A stretch of 64,000 nt of DNA, from assembly GCF_947495255.1 (NCBI RefSeq), contig NZ_CANLYI010000006.1:62001-126000 (forward strand). Reading direction: 5' to 3'. Below, one piece after another: positions 8,612 to 17,160 of this stretch. The position numbers and the translations under genes are program-made. The DNA comes from an uncultured Winogradskyella sp. Its GTDB lineage: Bacteria; Bacteroidota; Bacteroidia; Flavobacteriales; Flavobacteriaceae. The notes below the pieces were generated by a model. It made no database searches. It was not told where the DNA came from and worked only from the letters and a program-made list of their open reading frames with translations. The stretch's first letter is position 1; the number at the start of each line of letters is the position of its first letter.

Positions 8612-9940
8612 ATGGAAGACGACGTAAATAATGAAGTAAAGTTAGATAATTCGTCTAACAAACCTGTTAATAGTTGGTTACAGAGACTAAAGGATGAAAG
8701 CTGGGAAGCTGAGTTATTGGTGTCTGCAATAGCTATTTTTGGTACATTTCAATTATTTGATGTTGTAGAATGGGCAACAAATAAGTTTATTAATGTATTA
8801 AACCCTAGTCAATATTTAGTGGGTTATGCAATTGTTTTTCTTGGGCTATTTGCCATTAGCATTTTGGCATCCATGTTTGTAATTCATTTTATTCTTCGTG
8901 CGTATTGGATTGGGTTGGTGGGTTTAAATTCTGTTTTTCCAGATTATAGTATAGAAGACAGTGCTTATTCAAAAATATATACTGAGAAAATTCTGTCTAT
9001 TCTTCCAAAATTAGAAGATTCCATAAAAAAGGTAGATGCATTATGTAGTGTTATTTTTTCTGCAGCATTTACGTTTTTATCAATGTATTTATATATGGCA
9101 CTTTTTGCTTATGTGTATTTAATGATTTTTAATTTGTTGTCTAGTTATGTACCAACTTTAATTCTTTTAATTCCATTAGGTTTATTTATCGTAGCGATGT
9201 TATCTCAAATGGTAATTGGTATAGTTGCTAATTTGAAAAAAAATAAGGAAAAAGAAAACCTTCAGCTTTTATATTTCAAAGCTGTTAAATATGGTTCACT
9301 TATAATGATAGGACCTTTGTATAGGTCTATTCTTCAGATTACAATGATATTTGGTTCAAATTTTAAAAAGAATAAATCTCTAGCTTTTTTAATGATGTCT
9401 TTTTTAATTGTTGGGATGCCTTTGGCTGTTATTCAAATGAATAAAACTAACATTCCTTACTTAATTAAAAACGGACTTTCTGTTGAGTCAGATGCATTAA
9501 AAGTTAATCCTAATTATTACCAGTCTGAAAATTCTAATAGCACGTTTCTCTTAGCACCACAAATAGAATCAGATATAATAAAGTCTGAAGTAGTTAAAAT
9601 ATTTATACCCATTTTTGATAATGAAAAGAAAATGAGTGAGGAAACGTGTGATGCTTATATCGAAGATACCAACAAATCTAGGGTTGAACAGCGAAAGGAG
9701 CGTAGGTTGAATGCTCTAAACTGTTATCAGAAATACAATACGGTTTATTTAGATGATGGAAAAAAAGAGATTGACTTTTTAAAATATACGCACCCAATAA
9801 CTAAACAATTTGGTATTATTGGCTATATGCCATTAAGCAATCAAAAGTTAGGAATGCATACTATAACTGTTAAGAAAGAATTTAGCCAAGATAATATAAG
9901 CACTTGGTCAATTCCATTTTATTATACACAAAACAATTAG
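8612..9940 (+). CDS. Polytopic membrane protein of the AAA+ cluster
   Basis: 442 residues with a short acidic N-terminus, then roughly six hydrophobic helices: about 30-50, 66-93, 144-172, 176-205 (possibly two) and 262-282. A soluble C-terminal domain of about 150 residues follows, containing clustered lysines and two cysteines, and probably lies outside the inner membrane. Its ATG is 2 nt after the AAA+ gene stop, so the pair are translationally linked. No transporter signature is visible. An integral membrane target or anchor of the ATPase is the simplest reading, an inference from context only. Confidence 0.7.
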   Translation: MEDDVNNEVKLDNSSNKPVNSWLQRLKDESWEAELLVSAIAIFGTFQLFDVVEWATNKFINVLNPSQYLVGYAIVFLGLFAISILASMFVIHFILRAYWIGLVGLNSVFPDYSIEDSAYSKIYTEKILSILPKLEDSIKKVDALCSVIFSAAFTFLSMYLYMALFAYVYLMIFNLLSSYVPTLILLIPLGLFIVAMLSQMVIGIVANLKKNKEKENLQLLYFKAVKYGSLIMIGPLYRSILQITMIFGSNFKKNKSLAFLMMSFLIVGMPLAVIQMNKTNIPYLIKNGLSVESDALKVNPNYYQSENSNSTFLLAPQIESDIIKSEVVKIFIPIFDNEKKMSEETCDAYIEDTNKSRVEQRKERRLNALNCYQKYNTVYLDDGKKEIDFLKYTHPITKQFGIIGYMPLSNQKLGMHTITVKKEFSQDNISTWSIPFYYTQNN

Positions 9941-9963
9941 ATCTATCTAAAGGATAAATCATT

Positions 9964-10551
9964 ATGAATAGTAATCTAAAAAGCATAAAAAAAACGACCC
10001 TCTCAAAAGAATGGGCAACATTAGATAGAATTGATTATGAATATCAATTTAAGAATGGTGATTGGAAATCTGTCTCTAGAGAATGTTATAATAGAGGTAA
10101 TGGTGCAGCAATATTGTTGTACAATGCAAAAAAAGGCACTGTAATATTAACAAAACAATTCAGAATGCCAATTTATGAGAATACTAAAAGTGAAGCAATG
10201 TCCATTGAGGCTTGTGCTGGTGCTATTGATAATAATGATAACCCTTTAGAAACTATTATAAGAGAAACAGAAGAAGAAGTTGGTTACAAAATAAGTAATG
10301 CCAAACAAGTACTTACAGCATACACATCACCAGGAGCTTTAACTGAAAAAATGTATTTATTTGTTGCGGAATATAGTGATGCAATGCAAGTTAATGATGG
10401 AGGAGGATTAGAAAGTGAAAATGAAGAAATTGAAGTTTTAGAGCTTACGTTTTCTAAAGCTATAGAAATGATAAAAACAGAAGAGATTATTGATGCTAAA
10501 ACGATTATGTTGTTGCAATATGCTCAAATCAATAATTTGATTGAATTATAA
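9964..10551 (+). CDS. nudK: NudK-type Nudix hydrolase (GDP-mannose pyrophosphatase family)
   Basis: 195 residues closely following E. coli NudK along the whole length: the YNRGNGAAILLYN segment near 42-54, the Nudix box with RETEEEVGY at about 100-108, the SPGALTEK loop, and the EEIEVLEL and AIEMIKTEEIIDAKT stretches at the end. NudK hydrolyses GDP-mannose and other nucleoside diphosphate sugars to NMP and sugar phosphate, using Mg2+ held by the Nudix glutamates. Here it is embedded in the AAA+ cluster and its TAA shares one base with the next ATG. That placement suggests the cluster handles or responds to a nucleotide-like compound. The family is certain; the in vivo substrate is not. Confidence 0.9.
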   Translation: MNSNLKSIKKTTLSKEWATLDRIDYEYQFKNGDWKSVSRECYNRGNGAAILLYNAKKGTVILTKQFRMPIYENTKSEAMSIEACAGAIDNNDNPLETIIRETEEEVGYKISNAKQVLTAYTSPGALTEKMYLFVAEYSDAMQVNDGGGLESENEEIEVLELTFSKAIEMIKTEEIIDAKTIMLLQYAQINNLIEL

Positions 10552-11786
10552 TGAATAAACTAAAACAAGCCAACTTATACAGAAGCGAACTTATTTCTAT
10601 CAGTGGAAAACTAGTTGAGCGTTACAACAAATGCTTAAAAACGCTTGGTTTTACAGAAACAAAACTAACATCATTTTATATTGATGGCATTGGTTGGAGC
10701 CCTGAGGTTGCGGAAGAAATGGAAAATATGCATTACCTAAATCATGGTGATGCTAATCCAAATGGTATAATCATATCACCTTTACAAAAGGGAAAACCTG
10801 TGTATTTGCCTTTTCATTCTTTTGATAAAGAAATGATGCAACATGTCTTTAGAACGCATGGTCAAAAAATTAATGATATCACAAGAGATTCTGCCATTTG
10901 CATAGATTTTGACCAGAATATTGATGTGTTTTATGAGCCATTAGACGTTTTAAAATATGATAGTATCAATATTAAATTCAGGCTTATTGATAATCTAGAA
11001 CAGGTTCAGAAAGATCAATTAAAATTAGTTGATAAGTTTAAAACTGATAATAACTTTATAGACGAAGCAATACATCAGCAATTACTAGATTCGGCTAAAA
11101 CTTATGGCGACTTACGAGAAAGAGATTTAAGCTTACATCCTTTACATTTTTCAACAGACTCGTTTTACACTAGGGCTTTTGGTGGTGTTTACTTGCTAAG
11201 AGATTTTATAAAACTTATTATTGTTTTTGAAGATGTGGAAGCTTATAAAGAAGCGATTAAAGATACCATACACGATGTTTTAATTTACCACATCGCACAA
11301 CCAGAGCTAGTTGAGAAACTAAAGGATCACATTATTATTGAGTGCGATTTAGAATATATTGTAAAAACACCAAATTACGAACGTATTAAGAAATATGTAC
11401 TTGCTCAATTTTTAAAAGATACAGCGCATCCTATTAAAGACATATTAAATGATAGTGTGTTGTTTAAAAGTTATTTGAATAAAATTGATATCAAGGAAAG
11501 AAAGCAAGTAATGAGTGTTGAGTTATATCTCGAAAAACTTGAGCGTAGCAATGCATATAAGATTGAAGATATAGTTGATCAATCGTTCTATTTTGCTTTG
11601 CATCAGCCACATTCGTCCTTGTCTTCTAATCATCGTGATTTAATTCATAAATTACTTATTAATATTGCTCCAAAGGATGTTTTATTCTTGTATTGGTATG
11701 ATAAAGAGCAGTTTTATAAAAATTATGAAACTTGGGATGATTCATTTAAAGATTGGGTAATTGAAAGAATCCGTAACAATATATAA
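10551..11786 (+). CDS. Uncharacterised soluble protein (possibly DUF6638)
   Basis: 411 residues, no signal peptide or membrane helix. The N-terminal half has a conserved-looking stretch (SFYIDGIGWSPEVAEE near 40-56) and a region with PLQKGKPVYLPFHSFD. The C-terminal half is helical. I have a partial memory of this sequence type as DUF6638, but cannot confirm it. It starts on the last base of the nudK stop, so its synthesis is coupled to the Nudix enzyme and the two may act together. No active-site motif is evident. Confidence 0.65.
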   Translation: MNKLKQANLYRSELISISGKLVERYNKCLKTLGFTETKLTSFYIDGIGWSPEVAEEMENMHYLNHGDANPNGIIISPLQKGKPVYLPFHSFDKEMMQHVFRTHGQKINDITRDSAICIDFDQNIDVFYEPLDVLKYDSINIKFRLIDNLEQVQKDQLKLVDKFKTDNNFIDEAIHQQLLDSAKTYGDLRERDLSLHPLHFSTDSFYTRAFGGVYLLRDFIKLIIVFEDVEAYKEAIKDTIHDVLIYHIAQPELVEKLKDHIIIECDLEYIVKTPNYERIKKYVLAQFLKDTAHPIKDILNDSVLFKSYLNKIDIKERKQVMSVELYLEKLERSNAYKIEDIVDQSFYFALHQPHSSLSSNHRDLIHKLLINIAPKDVLFLYWYDKEQFYKNYETWDDSFKDWVIERIRNNI

Positions 11787-11827
11787 TAATTTTAGACTAA
11801 CTTTATAAGAACCTTAAACCAAAACTG

Positions 11828-12367
11828 ATGTCACTAGAAATAATAGCATTTATAGCCTCAATTCTATTCGGAATTGTATTGTACTGGCGAGAATCTAAAA
11901 GCAATAAAGTATATCGCTTTTTCAACAAAATACTCTATTCTAAGGAATTACAAATGCCGCCAAATAGTAAAAAAGGATTTTTATACCAGCAATCTTTTTT
12001 AATGCGATTGGTATATGTAGCTGTACTTTTTCTAGCAGGTATCCTTATTGCAAGATTTTTAATTCCGATTGATTTAATGACAATTTCTTTATTTGCATCA
12101 AGCATGTTTGGGACATTATTAGGTACATATTTAGCTAACTTTGTGTTTAAATCTTCTGAAGTAATAGATGAAAAAGGTGATTCATTAATGGATGCTGTAA
12201 AAGAAACAGTAGAAAAAGGTAAAGATTTCATTCAAGAGTTAGAATCAAAAGATAAAAAGGGTGATGCTGAGACTTCGCGCGGAGTCGAGGAGTCTCAATC
12301 GGAAGCAAAACCCGAAGTTAACAAAACAAGTGCACGTGACCGATTGAAAGATAAGGGTCTTATGTAA
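11828..12367 (+). CDS. Membrane protein with charged C-terminal tail, unknown
   Basis: 179 residues: hydrophobic helices at about 3-20, 61-79 and 84-108, then a long, highly charged cytoplasmic tail (about 115-179) rich in K, E, D and S that looks disordered or coiled. It starts 41 nt after the preceding gene. The layout is typical of membrane anchors or tethers. I see no enzymatic motif and recognise no family; it belongs to the 3434-15578 cluster by position and strand. Confidence 0.65.
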   Translation: MSLEIIAFIASILFGIVLYWRESKSNKVYRFFNKILYSKELQMPPNSKKGFLYQQSFLMRLVYVAVLFLAGILIARFLIPIDLMTISLFASSMFGTLLGTYLANFVFKSSEVIDEKGDSLMDAVKETVEKGKDFIQELESKDKKGDAETSRGVEESQSEAKPEVNKTSARDRLKDKGLM

Positions 12368-12462
12368 TATAAAATGTGGTCTTAAATTAGTTTTAAGACG
12401 ATATTAATTAAAGAAATAAGTTTAAGGTTCTGATTTAAATTCAGAATTACAAAAAATACGAA

Positions 12463-14160
12463 ATGATTAAAAAATACTGGAATAAAGGAGGAAAACAGAA
12501 AGCAATCACAATTTTTGTGGTTTTACTATTGTTAGTGTTATTGTTCTTTTTTAGAGACGATTATCAACCTGTTTTGTTATTTATACGTAAATACATTTTC
12601 ATAATTATTATCAGTTTATTGGTTTTAATTTTGGGATTAAGAAAATTCAGAAAATCTGAAAGCGTAGGTGGTCGCTTAGGCATGTTAGCCTTGCTAATTA
12701 TCTTTTTCGGAATATTATATGGTGTAGGTTGGCATTTAAAAATGTATGACTACATGAAAACTTATAATGTTTTCAACAGTTTAAACAAAGTTGAAATTAA
12801 CGAATTGCCACTAACACAAAACGAACGTATTCAACCACTTAGAAATGTCTTTTCTATGGCCAATGAAAGTGTTGGTGAAACAAAAGATGTATCCTTACCT
12901 CATTTAGTAAGAATAGGTACTGAGAATAAATGGACAATGGCAATACAGCCAAGTGAAAAGTACGTCATGCAGCAAATGAGCGATAATACTGAAGAGGTAT
13001 TTGCCGTGAGTAGTACAACACCGTTTCCTAGATTTTCTAATGAAAACCGTATTCCTGTTACATTTTCAATTGGAGAATCTTTAAAATTTAGTCGAAACAC
13101 ATACAATGCTGTTGTGCAACGTTTTAATCCTTGGATGCTTTTAAATTACGAACCAAGTGATACGTTTTACATGAAAAATGATGATGGCAAATGGGTAGAA
13201 GTTGTGAGTTTAATAAAATGGAAAGGCTTCTTTTTTCCTTATCCTTCTTTTGGAGGTGTTATGATTATTGATAGTGGTGAACACGATATGAATGATTATT
13301 TAGAACGTATCACTATTGGTAAAGGCACTTTTGTGAGTCCTGATGAAATTAAAAATTATCCGTTTTTAATGAAGCAAAACACGTTATCAGAAAAAGTATC
13401 CCAACTTGAAGCAGAATCTTTAAAATTTTTAGGTGGATTTAGCGATCCTTTACCTTGGAATATGGAAACAGCGGTTAAGATTCCGATGATGCCAAAAGAC
13501 CAAAATCAACAACCTTATGTTACCGATTTTGATTTTGTAGGTTCAAATTCTGATGCATACAGTGGATTGTATCATTGGTTTGGATTAGAACCAGTAGGTA
13601 ATGAGCGTACAAGTTTAAGTTATAGCGTATTTATTCCTGCTGACGGTACAGACAAATTATATTATTATGACCATGCTACTAAAAAACAAGGTTACGCAGG
13701 TGTTTCTGCTATGCCATTAAAGGTGAAAGAATCGCGTAAAGAATACGATTGGAGTGCAAGCACACCTGTTGAGTTTAGACCTTATATAAAAGAAATTGCG
13801 GGCAGAAAACGTATGTTTTTCTTAGGTACAATATCTTCTATTAGTTCTACTGACGCACAACAGTTTGATGGTTCTGCAACGCCAGATTTGGTTTTAATAG
13901 ATAGTGAATATAGAGATGTAATTTGGATAGATGTTAAACATCCTAGTACCTGGGATGAGGAAGTATATAATCAACTTAATGAAGCTTGGAGAGCGAGTGA
14001 AGGTATTGGTTATTACTATAAAGAAGTGCCAAAAGATGAAGACATAATGGAGCAACAAATGGATTCTTTAATGAGTATTCCTAAAATTGATGATAATACG
14101 GATACAATTGATAAGTTACAACGTCAGATAGATTCTTTGAAGGCTGCTAAAGGTTTATAA
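12463..14160 (+). CDS. Membrane protein with large extracytoplasmic domain, unknown
   Basis: 565 residues. Three hydrophobic helices lie in the first 100 residues (about 14-30, 40-57 and 71-89), followed by a domain of about 400 residues rich in beta-type and aromatic stretches, and a C-terminal coiled-coil-like tail (SMDSLMSIPKI to the end). The central domain is probably exposed in the periplasm. There is no recognisable family. It closes the tightly packed part of the cluster: a palindromic hairpin sits 24 nt after its stop. A ligand-sensing or complex-anchoring role is possible but unsupported. Confidence 0.65.
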   Translation: MIKKYWNKGGKQKAITIFVVLLLLVLLFFFRDDYQPVLLFIRKYIFIIIISLLVLILGLRKFRKSESVGGRLGMLALLIIFFGILYGVGWHLKMYDYMKTYNVFNSLNKVEINELPLTQNERIQPLRNVFSMANESVGETKDVSLPHLVRIGTENKWTMAIQPSEKYVMQQMSDNTEEVFAVSSTTPFPRFSNENRIPVTFSIGESLKFSRNTYNAVVQRFNPWMLLNYEPSDTFYMKNDDGKWVEVVSLIKWKGFFFPYPSFGGVMIIDSGEHDMNDYLERITIGKGTFVSPDEIKNYPFLMKQNTLSEKVSQLEAESLKFLGGFSDPLPWNMETAVKIPMMPKDQNQQPYVTDFDFVGSNSDAYSGLYHWFGLEPVGNERTSLSYSVFIPADGTDKLYYYDHATKKQGYAGVSAMPLKVKESRKEYDWSASTPVEFRPYIKEIAGRKRMFFLGTISSISSTDAQQFDGSATPDLVLIDSEYRDVIWIDVKHPSTWDEEVYNQLNEAWRASEGIGYYYKEVPKDEDIMEQQMDSLMSIPKIDDNTDTIDKLQRQIDSLKAAKGL

Positions 14161-14183
14161 TTTACGATTCATTTTAAAAATAT

Positions 14184-14221
14184 AAAGACCTGTCAGGATT
14201 TTAAAATCCTGACAGGTCTTT
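14184..14221. repeat. Perfect 38-nt palindrome, terminator-like repeat
   Basis: Two 19-nt arms, AAAGACCTGTCAGGATTTT and its exact complement, meet without a loop at 14202/14203. The T-rich end is very short, so it is not a standard intrinsic terminator. The core CCTGTCAGG / CCTGACAGG recalls a short palindromic sequence I associate with Bacteroidota intergenic regions. It may act as a bidirectional terminator or a REP-like element. Confidence 0.75.
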
Positions 14222-14356
14222 GATGTTAAGAGTATTTCAAAACCATGAATTATGGTTAACGAATCTATTTGATTTATCATTCTTAACATGCTTCGAAATC
14301 AACAAAACATGTAACAAATTCTCAGAATTATAGACTTATATTATAAAGAAGATATT

Positions 14357-14833
14357 ATGGGTTTCATGGGTTTTGGCATGCAAAAATGGATTTATACGAT
14401 GCGCCCACGTAAGCCATTTTCTATGCAGAGGAAAGGCTCATTCACTGCAGTGCCATCAAAAAGTAGAAAATTTAAACTACAACCATCAGAAAATAAAGGA
14501 AGTTGTAATTTAGCAATAGTTTTATTAATCATTTTCTCTTTATTGATAGGTTTAATGATTCCAAAATGGTCGGCTTATGAAAATAAGAGAATTAATGCAG
14601 AAATAGAATTTAGAGAATCTAGAAATAATACAGCATTTAATTTTTTAATTAAGTCGGGAAAAAATAGATTGAGTTCTGGAAAAATACACGGAGCATATTC
14701 TGAGTTTACCTTAGCTTTAAATTTAAAACCAAATAACAGGGAATTGAATAGTTTGTTATTAGAAACTTTAGAAATTCTTTGTTTTGATTATAACACGCAT
14801 TGCGATGAATTAGAGGAGTTAGATTTTAATTAG
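14357..14833 (+). CDS. Small membrane-anchored protein with TPR-like tail, unknown
   Basis: 158 residues: an odd basic, Met/Phe/Arg-rich N-terminus, one membrane helix at about 51-68, then a helical tail in which HGAYSEFTLALNLKPNNREL (about 114-133) resembles one tetratricopeptide repeat. No signal peptide. Several in-frame Met codons near the start (residues 4, 8 and 15) leave the exact start open. It lies 31 nt before the next gene and 196 nt after the previous one, so it may begin a separate transcript within the cluster. Confidence 0.55.
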   Translation: MGFMGFGMQKWIYTMRPRKPFSMQRKGSFTAVPSKSRKFKLQPSENKGSCNLAIVLLIIFSLLIGLMIPKWSAYENKRINAEIEFRESRNNTAFNFLIKSGKNRLSSGKIHGAYSEFTLALNLKPNNRELNSLLLETLEILCFDYNTHCDELEELDFN

Positions 14834-14864
14834 TTAAAAATATAATAATCATAAAAGTATAAAT

Positions 14865-15578
14865 TTGAGTTTCTACGAAAGAAAACGTTTAAAAGAAGAA
14901 AAGCTAAACATTGATTTTGAATCCGTGCATTGCCAAGACATCGGATTGTACGTTATTGGTAAATACCCAAGATTGCAGTTTGGTGGTTTAAATTTTTCAG
15001 ATAGCTTAGATTGGAGTCATAATGCTAAAGCAACTATTAGATTAACCATTTTAAACTTAATTAATAATGGTGTTATTGAAGTTGTTAAAGTTTTAGATTC
15101 TAAAACTTATTTTTTTAAATTATTTAAAGGTTATTATACCAACTATTACTTTAAAATTACAGATTTACAAATAGATGAAGATTGGTTTTCAGTTTTAGTT
15201 TATAAATCAATAAATGAAGTAAATCAATCTGGTAGTCCTGATTTGACATTGTATATGGATAAAATAATTGAAAAATTGTTATATAAATATAACAGCTATA
15301 GTCATCCACCCAGTGCTTTTATAAAACAAATTCTAAGGACATATGCTAAGAAGTTTAAATGGATTGAATTGGTTAAAACTAAAAAGTTACTGGGATTAAT
15401 TGATGATTTTAATCTAAAAGTTGAAGACATCTATATTCCACGAATAAGCATGCAACATAAATCTCTTACAGATATTGAGAACAATTTGTTACGCCAAAAC
15501 AAGGATTACAAAGTTTTTTATAGAGCATTAAATAACAAAATAGATTATAGCTTTAGAAAAAGAAATAATGATGATTAA
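14865..15578 (+). CDS. Uncharacterised soluble protein, TTG start
   Basis: 237 residues from a TTG codon; no ATG gives a comparable product. It is soluble and aromatic-rich, with a winged-helix-like stretch possible near 50-90 (AKATIRLTILNLINNGVIEVV). I recognise no family. It is the last plus-strand gene of the run that began at 3434, and its TAA abuts the stop of the convergent acetyltransferase gene with no spacer, which leaves no room for an independent terminator. Confidence 0.6.
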   Translation: MSFYERKRLKEEKLNIDFESVHCQDIGLYVIGKYPRLQFGGLNFSDSLDWSHNAKATIRLTILNLINNGVIEVVKVLDSKTYFFKLFKGYYTNYYFKITDLQIDEDWFSVLVYKSINEVNQSGSPDLTLYMDKIIEKLLYKYNSYSHPPSAFIKQILRTYAKKFKWIELVKTKKLLGLIDDFNLKVEDIYIPRISMQHKSLTDIENNLLRQNKDYKVFYRALNNKIDYSFRKRNNDD

Positions 15579-16043
15579 TTAAAGTTCTAACAACATCTTT
15601 ATATCAGAACGCAAATAAGGTGAATCTTTTTCTAGTTGTAATTCTACAAATCCATATTTTCGATATAAATAAATAGCATTTTCTAATTTTCTGTTAGAAT
15701 AGAGTAGTAGTGTATTAAGATTTTGAGATTTACCAAAATCAATGCAATGTTGTAATAATTGTTGTCCTATTTTCTGCCCACGTTCCTCTGGTAAAACAGC
15801 CATTTTGGTTAATTCTAAAACACCATATTTTTCGGTAGGCATCAATGCTACAGTTCCAACGACATTATCTTCTTTAACAGCGAAGAATATAAAACCACCT
15901 TTATTAATAATGTATTTATCTGGTTGACTTAAAACGTCTTCGTCATAAGGTTCTACGTAAAAATACGTTTTTAACCACTCAATATTTAAATCATAGAAAT
16001 CTTGTGTGTATTGTGGTTTAAAATCAATTATTTTAATTACCAT
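15579..16043 (-). CDS. GNAT family N-acetyltransferase
   Basis: 154 residues with a GNAT fold. The acetyl-CoA binding motif A is visible as TKMAVLPEERGQKIGQQLL (about 88-106), with R/Q-x-x-G-x-A/G represented by RGQKIG, and motif B follows as LYRKYGF. Such enzymes move acetyl from acetyl-CoA to an amine; the substrate cannot be read from the sequence. The start overlaps the end of the formimidoylglutamase gene by 11 nt, so the two are one transcript and the substrate may be amino-acid related. Confidence 0.85.
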   Translation of the reverse strand: MVIKIIDFKPQYTQDFYDLNIEWLKTYFYVEPYDEDVLSQPDKYIINKGGFIFFAVKEDNVVGTVALMPTEKYGVLELTKMAVLPEERGQKIGQQLLQHCIDFGKSQNLNTLLLYSNRKLENAIYLYRKYGFVELQLEKDSPYLRSDIKMLLEL

Positions 16044-17052
16044 TAGCTCTAATAAAATCAGTGATTAGGTAAGTAATTAGCTTTCCTACTTTGGACATTG
16101 TTTTTTTTGTTGGTGCAGCTTCGCAGATATGTAAATAAGAAGCATTTTCATGCTTTCCAAAATAATTAACAAACTGTCTGGCTTGTTTTACACTAAAACC
16201 ACTAGGCGTCTTGGCACTACTCGGTATATTAATAATTGCATCACAATCTATTTCTATCCCGAATGATTTATCAGAAATATGGTCTAAAGCAGACTTCATT
16301 TCAGGTTTAAAATCAACTTCATTTCTAACTTCAATAGATTCGTGAGTATTGTACTTTATAGACTTTACTTTCTTCATCTTCTTTAACATGGTGTCAGAAG
16401 TATAGTTTTCATGTAATCCAAAGATGAAATAATTCTTTAAAAAGCCTTCAGCATAAGCATAACTAAATCCATTGCCACTATGTCTGCCTTCTTCAGCTCT
16501 AAAATCAGAATGTGCATCAAAATTAACCACATTTATTCGTTTATTTTTAGCAATAGCAGAACCTTTTATATTTCCGTAAGCATTGTTATGTCCTCCACCA
16601 ATAACAATTGGGATTTTTCCTGCTTTAACAATAGAAGATACTACATTGGTTACATCTTGATCAATAGTTTCTACAAATTTGCGGACTTTAGAAAGTTCTT
16701 TCTTTTTAGATGTATCTAATGCAAGTAAAGCGTCGCGTTGTTCTGCATACTCTAAATGACCTAAGATTAGGACACGCTTTGCAGACGTAAAATTGTTACT
16801 TTGTATATTTAACAAAACTTTTAGAGTGGCTTCCCAAGCCATGTAAGTGCCTGTTTGTCCGAAGTTTCCGTAAACACCGATATCTTCTTTTATTCCAAAT
16901 AAAACATAGTCAACGTCTAAATTAACAATATCATCGTATATGTTAGTGAGGTTAGGTATTAACTGAATATGTTCTCCAAATTTTGATTCTCCTTTACGTT
17001 TCTTTAAAAGATGTTGTTTTTCTTTTTCTGTAAATAAATTAAGATGATTCAT
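16033..17052 (-). CDS. hutG: Formimidoylglutamase-like ureohydrolase
   Basis: 339 residues of the arginase/agmatinase/formiminoglutamase superfamily. The dimanganese ligands are all present: H155 in GGGHNNAYG, D179, H181 and D183 in NFDAHSDF, and D269 and D271 in IEIDCDAI. Formimidoylglutamase releases formamide from N-formimidoyl-L-glutamate, the last step of one histidine degradation route. The assignment to this substrate rests on the imidazolonepropionase gene nearby on the same strand (18140-19375), which makes its precursor's precursor; arginase or agmatinase activity is the alternative. It overlaps the downstream GNAT gene by 11 nt. Confidence 0.8.
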   Translation of the reverse strand: MNHLNLFTEKEKQHLLKKRKGESKFGEHIQLIPNLTNIYDDIVNLDVDYVLFGIKEDIGVYGNFGQTGTYMAWEATLKVLLNIQSNNFTSAKRVLILGHLEYAEQRDALLALDTSKKKELSKVRKFVETIDQDVTNVVSSIVKAGKIPIVIGGGHNNAYGNIKGSAIAKNKRINVVNFDAHSDFRAEEGRHSGNGFSYAYAEGFLKNYFIFGLHENYTSDTMLKKMKKVKSIKYNTHESIEVRNEVDFKPEMKSALDHISDKSFGIEIDCDAIINIPSSAKTPSGFSVKQARQFVNYFGKHENASYLHICEAAPTKKTMSKVGKLITYLITDFIRANGN

Positions 17053-17160
17053 TTGGATAAATTATTAAAATAATAGAATAAAAATACAGTTTTATTTAAT
17101 TACTTTGATCTCAAATAAAATTTAAAACAACAATTAACAATACTTAAAACCAAACAATTT

